Shown here piece after piece: positions 52,185-60,594 of a DNA stretch of 64,000 nucleotides. The stretch lies in the NCBI RefSeq assembly GCF_001693515.2, contig NZ_CP042968.1, positions 2,170,001 through 2,234,000 of the forward strand, read 5' to 3'. Made by a program: the position numbers and the translations under genes. This stretch comes from Bradyrhizobium paxllaeri (GTDB lineage: Bacteria > Pseudomonadota > Alphaproteobacteria > Rhizobiales > Xanthobacteraceae). The notes under the pieces were generated by a model. That model was not told the DNA's origin. It did no database searches and saw nothing but the letters and a program-made list of their open reading frames with translations. Positions within the stretch are counted from its first letter, which is position 1; every line of letters starts with the position of its first letter.

Positions 52185-53183
52185 TCATACCGCCGTGGCA
52201 GTCTCAACCGGATGGTTGACGGCGTGGCAGGCGACGCCGTTGATCAGGGCGGGCGCTTCCTTCCGGCAGAGATCGAACGCCAACGGGCAGCGCGGGTTGA
52301 AGGCGCATCCCGGCGGCGGGTCGATCGGATTGGGGATTTCGCCCTTCACCGGAATCCGCTGGCGGCCGGACATCGCGAGATCAGGGACGGCGCCGAGCAG
52401 CATCTTGGTGTAGGGCATTCGCGGATTGGCGAACAATTCGCGGCCCTCGGCGATTTCAACGATACGGCCGAGATACATCACGCCGATGCGGGTCGCCATG
52501 TGGCGGACCACGGCGAGATTGTGGCTGATGAGAAGATAGGTCAGGCCGAACTTGTCCTGCAGGTCGCGCATCAGATTGAGGATCTGTGCCTGCACGGAGA
52601 CGTCGAGCGCCGAGGTCGGCTCGTCGCAGACGATGAACTCGGCATCCGACGCCAGCGCGCGCGCAATCGCGATGCGCTGGCGCTGGCCGCCGGAGAACTC
52701 GTGGGGATATTTCAATCCGTCGTCCGGATGCAGGCCGACCAGATTCAATAATTCGCCGACGCGCGAACGAATGTCGCGCTCGCCCTGGATCAGGTCGAAG
52801 GCGCGGATCGGCTCGGAGACGATGGCGTCGACCCGAAAGCGCGGATTGAGGCTCGCATAAGGATCCTGAAAAATCATCTGGATGCGGCGGCGCAGCCGCT
52901 GCCGCGCCTGGGCCTGCCTCGGATTTGTCATCGAGACGCCGTCGATGACGACTTCGCCCGAGCTCGGCGGCAGCAATCCCACCACCATCCGCGCCACGGT
53001 GGTCTTGCCCGAACCGGACTCGCCGACGAGCGCGAATGTTTCGCCCTTCCTGATGTCGAAGGTCACGCCGTCGACGGCTTTCAGAAATTCCAGATGGCCG
53101 CCTTCCAGCACGCGGTTGAGCCACGGCTTGGAGACGTCGAACACGCGGCGCAGACTTCTCACATCGACATAGGAGACCGTCAT
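52185..53183 (-). CDS. ABC ATP-binding protein (DppF/OppF-like), importer 2
   Basis: A 332-residue ATPase: Walker A GESGSGKTT, signature [15 protein letters not shown], Walker B FIVCDEPTSALD, H-loop ISHNLAVVRH, and the oligopeptide C-terminal domain with CAFNPRCPLAFDLC. It overlaps the DppD-like gene by four bases at its start. The GGT-family gene follows after a 103-base gap, so importer 2 probably shares a transcript with the hydrolases. Confidence 0.93.
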   Translation of the reverse strand: MTVSYVDVRSLRRVFDVSKPWLNRVLEGGHLEFLKAVDGVTFDIRKGETFALVGESGSGKTTVARMVVGLLPPSSGEVVIDGVSMTNPRQAQARQRLRRRIQMIFQDPYASLNPRFRVDAIVSEPIRAFDLIQGERDIRSRVGELLNLVGLHPDDGLKYPHEFSGGQRQRIAIARALASDAEFIVCDEPTSALDVSVQAQILNLMRDLQDKFGLTYLLISHNLAVVRHMATRIGVMYLGRIVEIAEGRELFANPRMPYTKMLLGAVPDLAMSGRQRIPVKGEIPNPIDPPPGCAFNPRCPLAFDLCRKEAPALINGVACHAVNHPVETATAV

Positions 53184-54178
53184 GCCGCGGTCTCCTTCGC
53201 GGCTTCGTTGGGCGCCGGATCGTAGAGATGGCAGGCCACGGCATGCGAGCCCTGCTTGAGCGGCTCCGGCCGCTCGACGCGGCAGCGATCGAACGCAAAG
53301 GCGCAGCGCGGATTGAACGAGCAGCCCGGCGGGATCGCCGACAGCCGCGGCATCGAGCCGGGAATTTGCACCAGCCGCTTCTCTTCGCCGGCGAGCGTCG
53401 GGATCGCGCCCATCAGGCCCTTGGCGTAGGGATGCAGCGGGTTCTGCACCACATCCTGCACCGGGCCGATCTCGGCGATCCGGCCCGAATACATCACCGC
53501 GACGCGGTCCGAGGTTTCGGCGATCACGCCCATGTCGTGGGTCACCAGCATCACGGCCGTGCCGTGATCGCGCCCGAGGCGCTTGATCAGCGAGATGATC
53601 TGCGCCTGCACGGAGACGTCGAGCGCAGTGGTCGGCTCGTCGGCAATGATCAGTTCCGGTTCAGCGCAGATTGCAAGCGCAATTACGACGCGCTGGCGCA
53701 TGCCGCCGGAGAATTCGTGCGGATAGGCGTCGATGCGCTTTTCCGGTGCGGGAATTCCGACCTCGGCCAAAAGATCGATCGCGCGCTTGCGCGCCGCGGT
53801 CTCCGTAAGGTTCATGTGGGTCCTGATCGTCTCAACGATCTGGTCGCCGACCCGGTACAGCGGATTGAGGCTGGTCAGCGGATCCTGAAAGATCATCCCG
53901 ATCCGTTTTCCCCGGATGCGGCGGATTTCTTCGGTCGGCAGGTGGTCGATCCGCGTTCCCGACAGATAGATCTCACCGCCGGCGATGCGGCCCGGCGGAT
54001 CGATCAGTCCGATCACGGCTAGTCCCGTGACCGATTTGCCGGCTCCGGACTCGCCGACCACACCGAGCACTTCGCCCTTGGCGATATCGAAGGAGACGCC
54101 GTTGATCGCGCGCAGCGTGCTGCGGCGGGTGAGGAATTCCACCTCGAGGTTACGCACGGAGAGGACAGGAACGGTCAT
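53180..54178 (-). CDS. ABC ATP-binding protein (DppD/OppD-like), importer 2
   Basis: A 332-residue ATPase: Walker [10 protein letters not shown], signature [15 protein letters not shown], Walker [14 protein letters not shown]-loop [10 protein letters not shown], and [14 protein letters not shown] in the oligopeptide C-terminal domain. The ATG at 54178 overlaps the permease stop by four bases. The frame stays open upstream to 55333, but that part is a shadow of the permease gene. Both ends overlap neighbours, showing a tightly packed operon. Confidence 0.93.
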   Translation of the reverse strand: MTVPVLSVRNLEVEFLTRRSTLRAINGVSFDIAKGEVLGVVGESGAGKSVTGLAVIGLIDPPGRIAGGEIYLSGTRIDHLPTEEIRRIRGKRIGMIFQDPLTSLNPLYRVGDQIVETIRTHMNLTETAARKRAIDLLAEVGIPAPEKRIDAYPHEFSGGMRQRVVIALAICAEPELIIADEPTTALDVSVQAQIISLIKRLGRDHGTAVMLVTHDMGVIAETSDRVAVMYSGRIAEIGPVQDVVQNPLHPYAKGLMGAIPTLAGEEKRLVQIPGSMPRLSAIPPGCSFNPRCAFAFDRCRVERPEPLKQGSHAVACHLYDPAPNEAAKETAA

Positions 54179-55146
54179 CGGAGTTTTGGATTGAGCGCGT
54201 CGCGCAGCCAGTCGCCCAGCAGGTTGATGGAGAGTATCAGCCCCGCCAGCGCAATGCCGGGGAAGGCGACGATCCACCATTCGCCGGCGAACAGGTAATT
54301 GTTGCCGATCCGAATCAGCGTGCCGAGCGAGGGCATGGTGTCGGGCATGCCGGCGCCCAGGAACGACAGCGTCGCCTCGGTGATGATGGCAAGCGCCAGA
54401 TTGATGGTCGCGATCACGAGGATCGGTCCCATCGTGTTCGGCAGCACGTGCCGCAGCATGATCTTGGGCGCGGGCAGGCCGATCAGCTGCGCCGCCGCGA
54501 CATAGTCCTTGCTCTTCTCGACCATGACCGAGCCGCGCACGGTGCGGGCATATTGCACCCAGAAACTCAGGCCGATCGCCACCACCAGCACGCCCAGCGT
54601 ACTCATGGCATCCAGCCGGTTGCCGAGCACGGATTTGGCAACGCCGTTGACGAGCAGCGCAATCAGGATGGCGGGGAAGGTGAGCTGCACGTCGGCGATG
54701 CGCATGATCAACCCGTCGACCGCGCCGCCGACATAGCCCGCGATGAGGCCAAGGGTGATGCCGAGCGTGCCGGCCAGGATGACGCCGAGCACGCCGACCA
54801 CGAGCGAGATCCGCAAGCCGTAGAGAATGGCCGAAAATACGTCGCGGCCCTGTTCGTCGGTGCCGAGCAGGAACGGGCTCTGGCCGTCGGCGGTCCACAG
54901 TGGCGAGATCCGGGAGTTCATCAATTGCAGTTGCGCCGGATCGAACGGGTTCTGCACCGATAATTGCGAAGCAAAGATCGCCAGCAGGAAGAACAGGACG
55001 GTGATGGCGGCCGCGACCATCGTCATGCGGGAACGGCGGAACGAATAAAAGATGTCGCTGTCCAGCGCGCGCTTCAGCCAGTTCGTCCCGGAACGCGCCG
55101 CTGCTGCGTTCGGCTCGACTCGGTGTGGGACGACGGCGTCGGACAT
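54175..55146 (-). CDS. Opp/Dpp-type ABC permease (DppC-like), importer 2
   Basis: A 323-residue permease with an N-terminal cytoplasmic tail and OppC_N helix (about 39-60), six helices, the LLGTDEQGRDVFSAILYGLRISL motif, and the EAA loop in VAAAQLIGLPAPKIMLRHVLPNT (about 215-237). It starts 12 bases after the DppB-like stop and overlaps the ATPase gene downstream. Confidence 0.93.
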   Translation of the reverse strand: MSDAVVPHRVEPNAAAARSGTNWLKRALDSDIFYSFRRSRMTMVAAAITVLFFLLAIFASQLSVQNPFDPAQLQLMNSRISPLWTADGQSPFLLGTDEQGRDVFSAILYGLRISLVVGVLGVILAGTLGITLGLIAGYVGGAVDGLIMRIADVQLTFPAILIALLVNGVAKSVLGNRLDAMSTLGVLVVAIGLSFWVQYARTVRGSVMVEKSKDYVAAAQLIGLPAPKIMLRHVLPNTMGPILVIATINLALAIITEATLSFLGAGMPDTMPSLGTLIRIGNNYLFAGEWWIVAFPGIALAGLILSINLLGDWLRDALNPKLR

Positions 55147-55158
55147 CGGATCGCTCGC

Positions 55159-56139
55159 TTATGCCGGACGGCTGATGGTCGAACGCAGGCGCGGATCGAC
55201 GATGGTGTAGAGGATGTCGACCACCAGATTGATGGTGACGAAGATCAGCGACACCATCAGCAGGTAGGCCGCCATGATCGGGATATCGACATTTTGCACG
55301 GCCTGCACGAACAGCAATCCCATACCCGGCCACTGGAAGACGGTTTCGGTGATGATGGCAAATGCAATAACCGAGCCAAACTGCAGCCCCGCAACGGTGA
55401 TGACCGGAACCAGCGTGTTTTTCAGGGCGTGGCCGAAATGAATCGCGCGGGTCGTCAGGCCGCGGGCGCGGGCGAAGCGGATATAATCGGTACGGAGAAC
55501 TTCAAGCATTTCGGCGCGCACCAGCCGCATGATCAGGGTCATCTGAAACAGACCCAGCGTGATCGAGGGCATGATCAGCGCCTTCAGTCCGGACAGCGTG
55601 AGCAGGCCGGTGGTCCACCAGCCGATCCGCACCACATCGCCGCGGCCGAATGAAGGCAGCCAGCCCAGCGTCACCGAGAACAGATAGATCAAGAGAATGC
55701 CGATCAGGAAGGTCGGCAGCGAGATTCCGATCAATGACACCGCCTGGAAAAACTTCGTGAGAATCGTATCGCGCCGCAGCGCGGAATAGACGCCCATCAG
55801 GATGCCGAACACCATGGCGAGAACGGTGGCGCAGGCGGCAAGTTCCAGCGTTGCCGGCATCCGCTCCATCAGCAGGTTCGAAACCGGTTGGCGAAATTGA
55901 TAGGAGACCCCGAACTTGAACTGCACGGCATTGCCGAAGTAGCGCGCGAACTGCACCGGCACGGGGTCGTCGAGCCCGAGCGACTTGCGCACCGCCTCGC
56001 GTTCGGCGGCCGGCGTATCCAGCGAGACGATCTGGTTGACGGGGTCGCCGGCGAAACGGAACATCGAGAACGCGATGACGCCGACCGCGATCATGACGCC
56101 GATGGCCTGGATAGCGCGGCGAAGAGTGAAAGCGAGCAT
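55159..56139 (-). CDS. Opp/Dpp-type ABC permease (DppB-like), importer 2
   Basis: A 326-residue permease starting MLAFTLRRAIQAIGVMIAVGVIAFSMFRF, with six helices and the EAA loop near IRFARARGLTTRAIHFGHALKNT (about 215-237). It comes after the binding-protein gene and a hairpin at 56197-56227. It completes the importer with the DppC-like permease 12 bases downstream. Confidence 0.93.
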   Translation of the reverse strand: MLAFTLRRAIQAIGVMIAVGVIAFSMFRFAGDPVNQIVSLDTPAAEREAVRKSLGLDDPVPVQFARYFGNAVQFKFGVSYQFRQPVSNLLMERMPATLELAACATVLAMVFGILMGVYSALRRDTILTKFFQAVSLIGISLPTFLIGILLIYLFSVTLGWLPSFGRGDVVRIGWWTTGLLTLSGLKALIMPSITLGLFQMTLIMRLVRAEMLEVLRTDYIRFARARGLTTRAIHFGHALKNTLVPVITVAGLQFGSVIAFAIITETVFQWPGMGLLFVQAVQNVDIPIMAAYLLMVSLIFVTINLVVDILYTIVDPRLRSTISRPA

Positions 56140-56186
56140 GAATTCCTTTCACTGCTCTTTAGATGCGGCGGACGTCGCTGTCGCCT

Positions 56187-56227
56187 TGATAAAGAAAGGT
56201 CCCGGAAGCCATAAGCCACCGGGACCT
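56187..56227 (-). terminator. hairpin attenuator between binding-protein and permease genes
   Basis: Read on the minus strand, AGGTCCCGG and CCGGGACCT form a perfect 9-bp stem (56219-56227 with 56197-56205) with a 13-base loop, followed by TTTCTTTATC. It lies 15 bases after the binding-protein stop. It probably terminates part of the transcripts or protects the binding-protein mRNA, giving more binding protein than membrane parts. Confidence 0.7.
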
Positions 56228-56241
56228 GTGTTGAAGCCCAA

Positions 56242-57837
56242 CTAGTCCTGTTTGGTTGCCCAGTAGAGCAGGACCTGGTTGTCGGCGCGCTGGCTCAGCT
56301 TGACCTTTTTCGACACGCCCCACGCCAGCGCCTGCTGATGCAGCGGGATGTATCCGAAGTCCTTGGCGCCGATCGTGTAGGCGTCCTTGATCAGGAGGTC
56401 GCGCTTGTTCATGTCGGATTCCTGCAGCACCTTGTCGGTAAGCTCGTCGAGCTTCTTGTTGCAGTAGCCGCCGAGATTGGCCTCGCCGCGGGCCGATTTC
56501 GGATCGTCGCGGCACCCCATGATGTCGAACAGGACGTTGTGGGAGTCGAGCGTGCCGGGCGTCCAGCCGAGCAGATAGAACGAGGTCTGGTAACCGCCGG
56601 GCTTCAGCACCTTGGCGAAATACTGCGCCTTGGGCTGGGCCAGCAGCGTCACCTTGACGCCGATGCGGGCCAGCATGCCGACAACCGCCTGACAGATCGC
56701 GGCGTCGTTGACATAGCGGTCGTTCGGGCAGTCCATCGTGACTTCGAAACCGTCGGGGTAGCCGGCTTCGGTCAGGAGCTTCTTGGCGCCGTCAGGATCG
56801 AATTTCGGGCGCGTGAAGTCGCCGGACAGCTTGAACAGTTGCGGTGCGATCATCAGCGCCGACGGCGTCGACAGGCCGCGCATGACGCGGGTCTTGATCA
56901 GTTCGATGTCGACGGCCTTGAAGAAGGCCTCGCGCACCTTGACGTCCTTGAACGGGTTCTTGCCCTTGACGTTGGAGTAGAGCAGTTCGTCGCGCGTCTG
57001 ATCCATGCCGAGGAAGATCGTGCGAAGTTCCGGCCCCTTCAGCACCTGGGCATTGGGGCTGGAATCGACCCGCGTGATATCCTGGATCGGAACCGGCTCG
57101 ATGACGTCGACTTCGCCCGACAGCAGTGCGGCTACGCGCGTGGCGTCCGAGCCGATCGGGGTGAAGACGATTTCCTTGAGGTTATGCTCCGGCTTGCGCC
57201 ACCAGTTCGGATTGGCCTTGTACACGGTCTTGACGCCCGGCTGATGGCTTTCGACCGTGAAGGGGCCGGTGCCGTTGGCATTGAGCGAGGCGAAGCTCGG
57301 TGTCGTGGCCGCGGCCGGCGTGGGCTCGACGGCGTTGTTCGCCTCCGCCCACTTCTTGTCCATGATGTACCAGGTATCCCATTGCGAATTGAGAATGGGA
57401 TTGGGCGAGGTCAGGATGAAATCCACCGTGTAGTCATCGACCTTGACGACCTTGGCGTCGGCCGGAATGCGAGTCTGCAGGTTCGAGCCCTTCTTGCGAA
57501 CGCGATCCGCCGAGAAAACCACGTCGTCGGCGGTGAAGGGGTCGCCATTGTGGAATTTCACGCCCTTGCGCAAGTGGAACCGCCAGCGGGTCGGCTCCGG
57601 CGTTTCCCATTTTTCCGCCAGCGCCGGAATGATCTTCAGGTCTCTGTCGCGAGCGACGAGGCCTTCAAAGACGTGCCCGAGATGGGCGTGGGTGGTGCTC
57701 TCGTTCAGCGTGTAGGGGTCGAGCGACTTGAGGTCGCCCTGGTTGGCATAGCGCAGGGTCTGGGCCGATGCAGGCGCCATCGCCAGGGCAAGGACTGAAG
57801 CCGTGGCCGCTGCAAGCAAAGTCTGACGTACCGACAT
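56242..57837 (-). CDS. Opp/Dpp-type ABC substrate-binding protein, importer 2
   Basis: A 531-residue periplasmic SBP_bac_5 protein. The signal peptide ends ASA-QTL about residue 25, and the mature start LRYANQGDLKSLDPYTLNESTTHAHLGHVFEGL fits the family. The LRKGVKFHNGDPFTADDVVFSADR signature is present. GGGGGA lies eight bases upstream of the ATG at 57837, favoured over 57855. It is the first gene of the minus-strand run and diverges from a DadA-like oxidase gene. Confidence 0.93.
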   Translation of the reverse strand: MSVRQTLLAAATASVLALAMAPASAQTLRYANQGDLKSLDPYTLNESTTHAHLGHVFEGLVARDRDLKIIPALAEKWETPEPTRWRFHLRKGVKFHNGDPFTADDVVFSADRVRKKGSNLQTRIPADAKVVKVDDYTVDFILTSPNPILNSQWDTWYIMDKKWAEANNAVEPTPAAATTPSFASLNANGTGPFTVESHQPGVKTVYKANPNWWRKPEHNLKEIVFTPIGSDATRVAALLSGEVDVIEPVPIQDITRVDSSPNAQVLKGPELRTIFLGMDQTRDELLYSNVKGKNPFKDVKVREAFFKAVDIELIKTRVMRGLSTPSALMIAPQLFKLSGDFTRPKFDPDGAKKLLTEAGYPDGFEVTMDCPNDRYVNDAAICQAVVGMLARIGVKVTLLAQPKAQYFAKVLKPGGYQTSFYLLGWTPGTLDSHNVLFDIMGCRDDPKSARGEANLGGYCNKKLDELTDKVLQESDMNKRDLLIKDAYTIGAKDFGYIPLHQQALAWGVSKKVKLSQRADNQVLLYWATKQD

Positions 57838-57992
57838 TGTTCGATTCCCCCGCATTGATCAGCAATTTCCGCAATTAGCGGCGGATATTGCCGACCCATG
57901 TTGCCAAAGTCCAGCCACCGCGCAAAGCACGATTTCCCCGCACTGCGTGCCGATTTGCGCGGCGGTGCGGCATTGACTAGTTTCACCTTAAG

Positions 57993-58010
57993 ACGTGCGT
58001 GTAAGCACGT
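57993..58010. promoter_or_regulatory. inverted repeat between importer 2 and the DadA-like gene
   Basis: ACGTGC at 57993-57998 mirrors GCACGT at 58005-58010 with a 6-base spacer, 24 bases before the oxidase ATG, in the 196-base divergent region. Possible operator; no regulator gene is adjacent. Confidence 0.35.
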
Positions 58011-58033
58011 TACATTGAACTTTCGGAGTGCAG

Positions 58034-59287
58034 ATGGCGGAACTGAAGGCCGACGTTCTCGTCCTGGGTGCGGGCATGGTCGGCGTCAGCGCCGCTTTGC
58101 ACCTGCAGAAGCGCGGCCGGAACGTGGTTCTGATCGACCGGCACGACACCTCCGGCGAGGAGACCAGTTACGGCAATGGCGGTTTGATCGAGTGCGCCTC
58201 GGTTTTTCCTTATATGTTTCCGCGGGACGTGGGCCAGATCCTGCGCTACGCATTCCTTCGCGCGCCGCAGGTGAGCTACCATTTCAGGGATTTGCCGGCC
58301 TTCCTGCCGTGGCTGACGCGATATTTCCTCGCTTCGTCGCCCAAGCGTGCACTGCACAGTGCGATGGCAGAATTGCCGCTGATCCAGCGCAGCCTGATCG
58401 AGCATGAGGCGCTGATTACGGAAGCCAATGTGCCGGAACTGTTGCGGCGAACCGGCTGGATCAAGCTGTTTCGTTCCGAGGTGACGTTTGCGGGTGCTGT
58501 GCAGGATCTCAAGCGCGCCGGACAGCATGGCGTCACCGGCGAGGTGCTGGACGGGCCTGCGATTATCGCGCGCGAGCCGCATCTGACCGGTGACTTCTCA
58601 GGCGCCATCCATTTTCCCACGCCGGGATTCGTGCCCGATCCCGGCGGGCTGGCCAAGGCCTATGCCGCACTGTTCGGCCGCAAGGGCGGGCGATATCTGG
58701 TCGGCGACGCCCGAACCCTCGAACCATCGGGCGGAAGGTGGCGGGTGGCGACGCTGGAAGGCTCCATTACGGCGCGCGAGGTCGTGGTGGCGATGGGGCC
58801 GTGGTCGGACCAGATCCTCCGGCCGCTCGGCTACTCGATCCCGCTGCAGGTCAAGCGCGGTTATCACCTTCATCTCAAGCCGCGCGGCAACGCGGTTTTG
58901 CATCACCCCGTGCTGGATACCGATCTCGGCTATCTGCTGGCGCCGATGAATCGCGGCATTCGCCTGACCACGGGTGCCGAGTTTGCCCACCGCGATCGAC
59001 CGCCGACGCCGGTCCAGGTCGAGCGGGCGCTGCCGCGGGCGCACAGATTGTTCCCGCTGGGTGAGCCGGTCGACGCCAAGCCCTGGATGGGCGCGCGCCC
59101 TTGTCTGCCCGATATGCTGCCGGTGATCGGCAAGGCCCCCCGCCATGACGGGCTGTGGTTCGATTTCGGCCACCAGCACCATGGCCTGACGCTCGGCCCC
59201 GCGACCGGCCGCCTGCTGGCCGAAATGATGACCGGCGAGACCCCGTTTGCCGATGTCAGGCCGTTTGCCATCGAACGGTTTGGTTGA
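58034..59287 (+). CDS. FAD-dependent D-amino-acid dehydrogenase-like oxidoreductase (DadA-like)
   Basis: A 417-residue DAO-family flavoprotein. The FAD motif VLVLGAGMVGVSAALHLQKRGRNVVLID is at the N-terminus, then an ETSYGNGGLIE loop and a late LWFDFGHQHHGLTLGPATGRLLAEM FAD-contact region. It resembles the small subunit of D-amino-acid dehydrogenase (DadA), so it may oxidise an amino acid released by the peptide/amide system on the opposite strand. GGAG is five bases before ATG 58034. No transmembrane segment is obvious. Confidence 0.85.
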   Translation: MAELKADVLVLGAGMVGVSAALHLQKRGRNVVLIDRHDTSGEETSYGNGGLIECASVFPYMFPRDVGQILRYAFLRAPQVSYHFRDLPAFLPWLTRYFLASSPKRALHSAMAELPLIQRSLIEHEALITEANVPELLRRTGWIKLFRSEVTFAGAVQDLKRAGQHGVTGEVLDGPAIIAREPHLTGDFSGAIHFPTPGFVPDPGGLAKAYAALFGRKGGRYLVGDARTLEPSGGRWRVATLEGSITAREVVVAMGPWSDQILRPLGYSIPLQVKRGYHLHLKPRGNAVLHHPVLDTDLGYLLAPMNRGIRLTTGAEFAHRDRPPTPVQVERALPRAHRLFPLGEPVDAKPWMGARPCLPDMLPVIGKAPRHDGLWFDFGHQHHGLTLGPATGRLLAEMMTGETPFADVRPFAIERFG

Positions 59288-59384
59288 CCATATCGGGAAT
59301 GGAGGGGCCGGGCGCCCGGGTCTTTTCCTTGCGTCATCAGGGTCATCGTGGCGATACTGCAAGAAGCCAGCAAGAGGAGCGGTC

Positions 59385-59636
59385 ATGAAAGTTAACGTCG
59401 AAATCGATTGCACGCCGCTGGAGGCCCGGCAGTTCTTCGGATTGCCCGACGTCTCGCCGATGCAGACCGCCGTGATGGACAAGATGCAGCAGCAGGTGAT
59501 GGCCAACATCGAAAAGGTCTCACCGGAGTCGCTGATCCAGAGTTGGTTCACGTTCGATCCCAAGATCGCCGAGCGATTCCAGGATATGTTCGTGACCATG
59601 GCCGGTCTTGGCGGCATGACCAAGAAGGACAAGTAA
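59385..59636 (+). CDS. DUF6489-type small protein
   Basis: An 83-residue cytoplasmic protein that I tentatively recognise as DUF6489 by its opening (MKVNVEIDCTPLEARQFFGLPDVSPMQ) and helical remainder. Similar proteins lie beside polyester and lipid metabolism genes, but their role is unknown to me. GAGGAG lies six bases upstream. Its TAA is followed immediately by the GTG of the alpha/beta hydrolase, so the two are translationally linked. Confidence 0.65.
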   Translation: MKVNVEIDCTPLEARQFFGLPDVSPMQTAVMDKMQQQVMANIEKVSPESLIQSWFTFDPKIAERFQDMFVTMAGLGGMTKKDK

Positions 59637-60437
59637 GTGACGGTCGCGGAGAGCGCGGCTGCGACGGAGGAGCAAAGGCTTCGGCCACCCAGCCTGTTTC
59701 TGATGCTGGCCGAGACGAGGGCGCTGTTCGAACTGAACTCGAGCCTGTTGCTGTCGCCGCTGTTGATGCGAGCGCCGCGGGGCGACGGACATCCGGTGCT
59801 GACGCTGCCGGGCTTTCTGGCCAGCGATCTTTCGATGGCGCCGATGCGGCGCTACCTAAAAGAACTCGGCTATGATGCCTATGCGTGGAACATGGGCCGC
59901 AACTTCGGCGGCGTCGCTTCCAAGCGCGGTGCGTTGCGCGAGCTCCTGCAGCGCATTCATGACCAGACCGGGCGCAAGGTCAGTCTGGTCGGCTGGAGTC
60001 TCGGCGGCGTCTATGCGCGCGATCTTGCGCTGCAGATGCCGGACATGGTGCACTCCGTGATCACGCTCGGCAGCCCGTTTGCCAACGACATCCGGGCAAC
60101 CAACGCCACGCGTCTGTATGAGGCGCTGTCGGGGGAGACGGTCGACGACAATCCGGAAATCCGCCAGGCGATCGCCGGTGACCTGCCGGTACCGGCGACC
60201 TCGATCTATTCGAAGACCGACGGCATCGTGAACTGGCACACCAGCCTGTTGCGTCCCTCCGTAACAGCCGAAAACATCGAGGTATACTTCGCCAGCCATA
60301 TCGGGCTCGGCGTCAATCCCGCGGCCTTATGGGCGGTGGCCGACCGCCTCGCGCAGGCCGAGGGCGAATTTAAGCATTTTGACAGATCAGGACCATTTGC
60401 CATTGCCTACGGCCCCCCTGAAAATGCACAATCGTAA
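59637..60437 (+). CDS. alpha/beta hydrolase (lipase-like)
   Basis: A 266-residue alpha/beta hydrolase. Nucleophile Ser121 is in GWSLGG, the acid is probably Asp195 (KTDGIVNW) and the base His221 (SHIGLG). An oxyanion loop sits in LTLPGFLASD near residue 58. It resembles lipase/PGAP1-like acyl hydrolases; the ester substrate is unknown. The GTG start directly abuts the DUF6489 stop. It precedes the acyltransferase gene by 157 bases, in which an ATCCCGC/GCGGGAT inverted repeat (60474-60480, 60493-60499) could be a weak terminator or operator. Confidence 0.82.
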   Translation: MTVAESAAATEEQRLRPPSLFLMLAETRALFELNSSLLLSPLLMRAPRGDGHPVLTLPGFLASDLSMAPMRRYLKELGYDAYAWNMGRNFGGVASKRGALRELLQRIHDQTGRKVSLVGWSLGGVYARDLALQMPDMVHSVITLGSPFANDIRATNATRLYEALSGETVDDNPEIRQAIAGDLPVPATSIYSKTDGIVNWHTSLLRPSVTAENIEVYFASHIGLGVNPAALWAVADRLAQAEGEFKHFDRSGPFAIAYGPPENAQS

Positions 60438-60594
60438 GTAAACGCCCTGAGCCAAAGGGCATGATCCCGAAACATCCCGCCCTGCAATTGATGCGGGATA
60501 GCTAGCGGTTTTCGGATATGCTCCAATAATAAAGACATTCCTGACGCCAGAAGCGCCGCCAAGGCGCCGCGTTATCTACTGCGGGAGGAAAAAC

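Noticed and set aside
54179..55333. Upstream extension of the importer 2 DppD-like frame to 717 codons, suggesting a fusion protein
   Set aside because: The extension lies over the DppC and DppB permease genes in another frame and has no family sequence; the ATPase starts normally at 54178.
57898..58020. Short open frame in the divergent region before the DadA-like gene
   Set aside because: No ribosome site or family features; it runs through the promoter region and out of frame into the oxidase gene.
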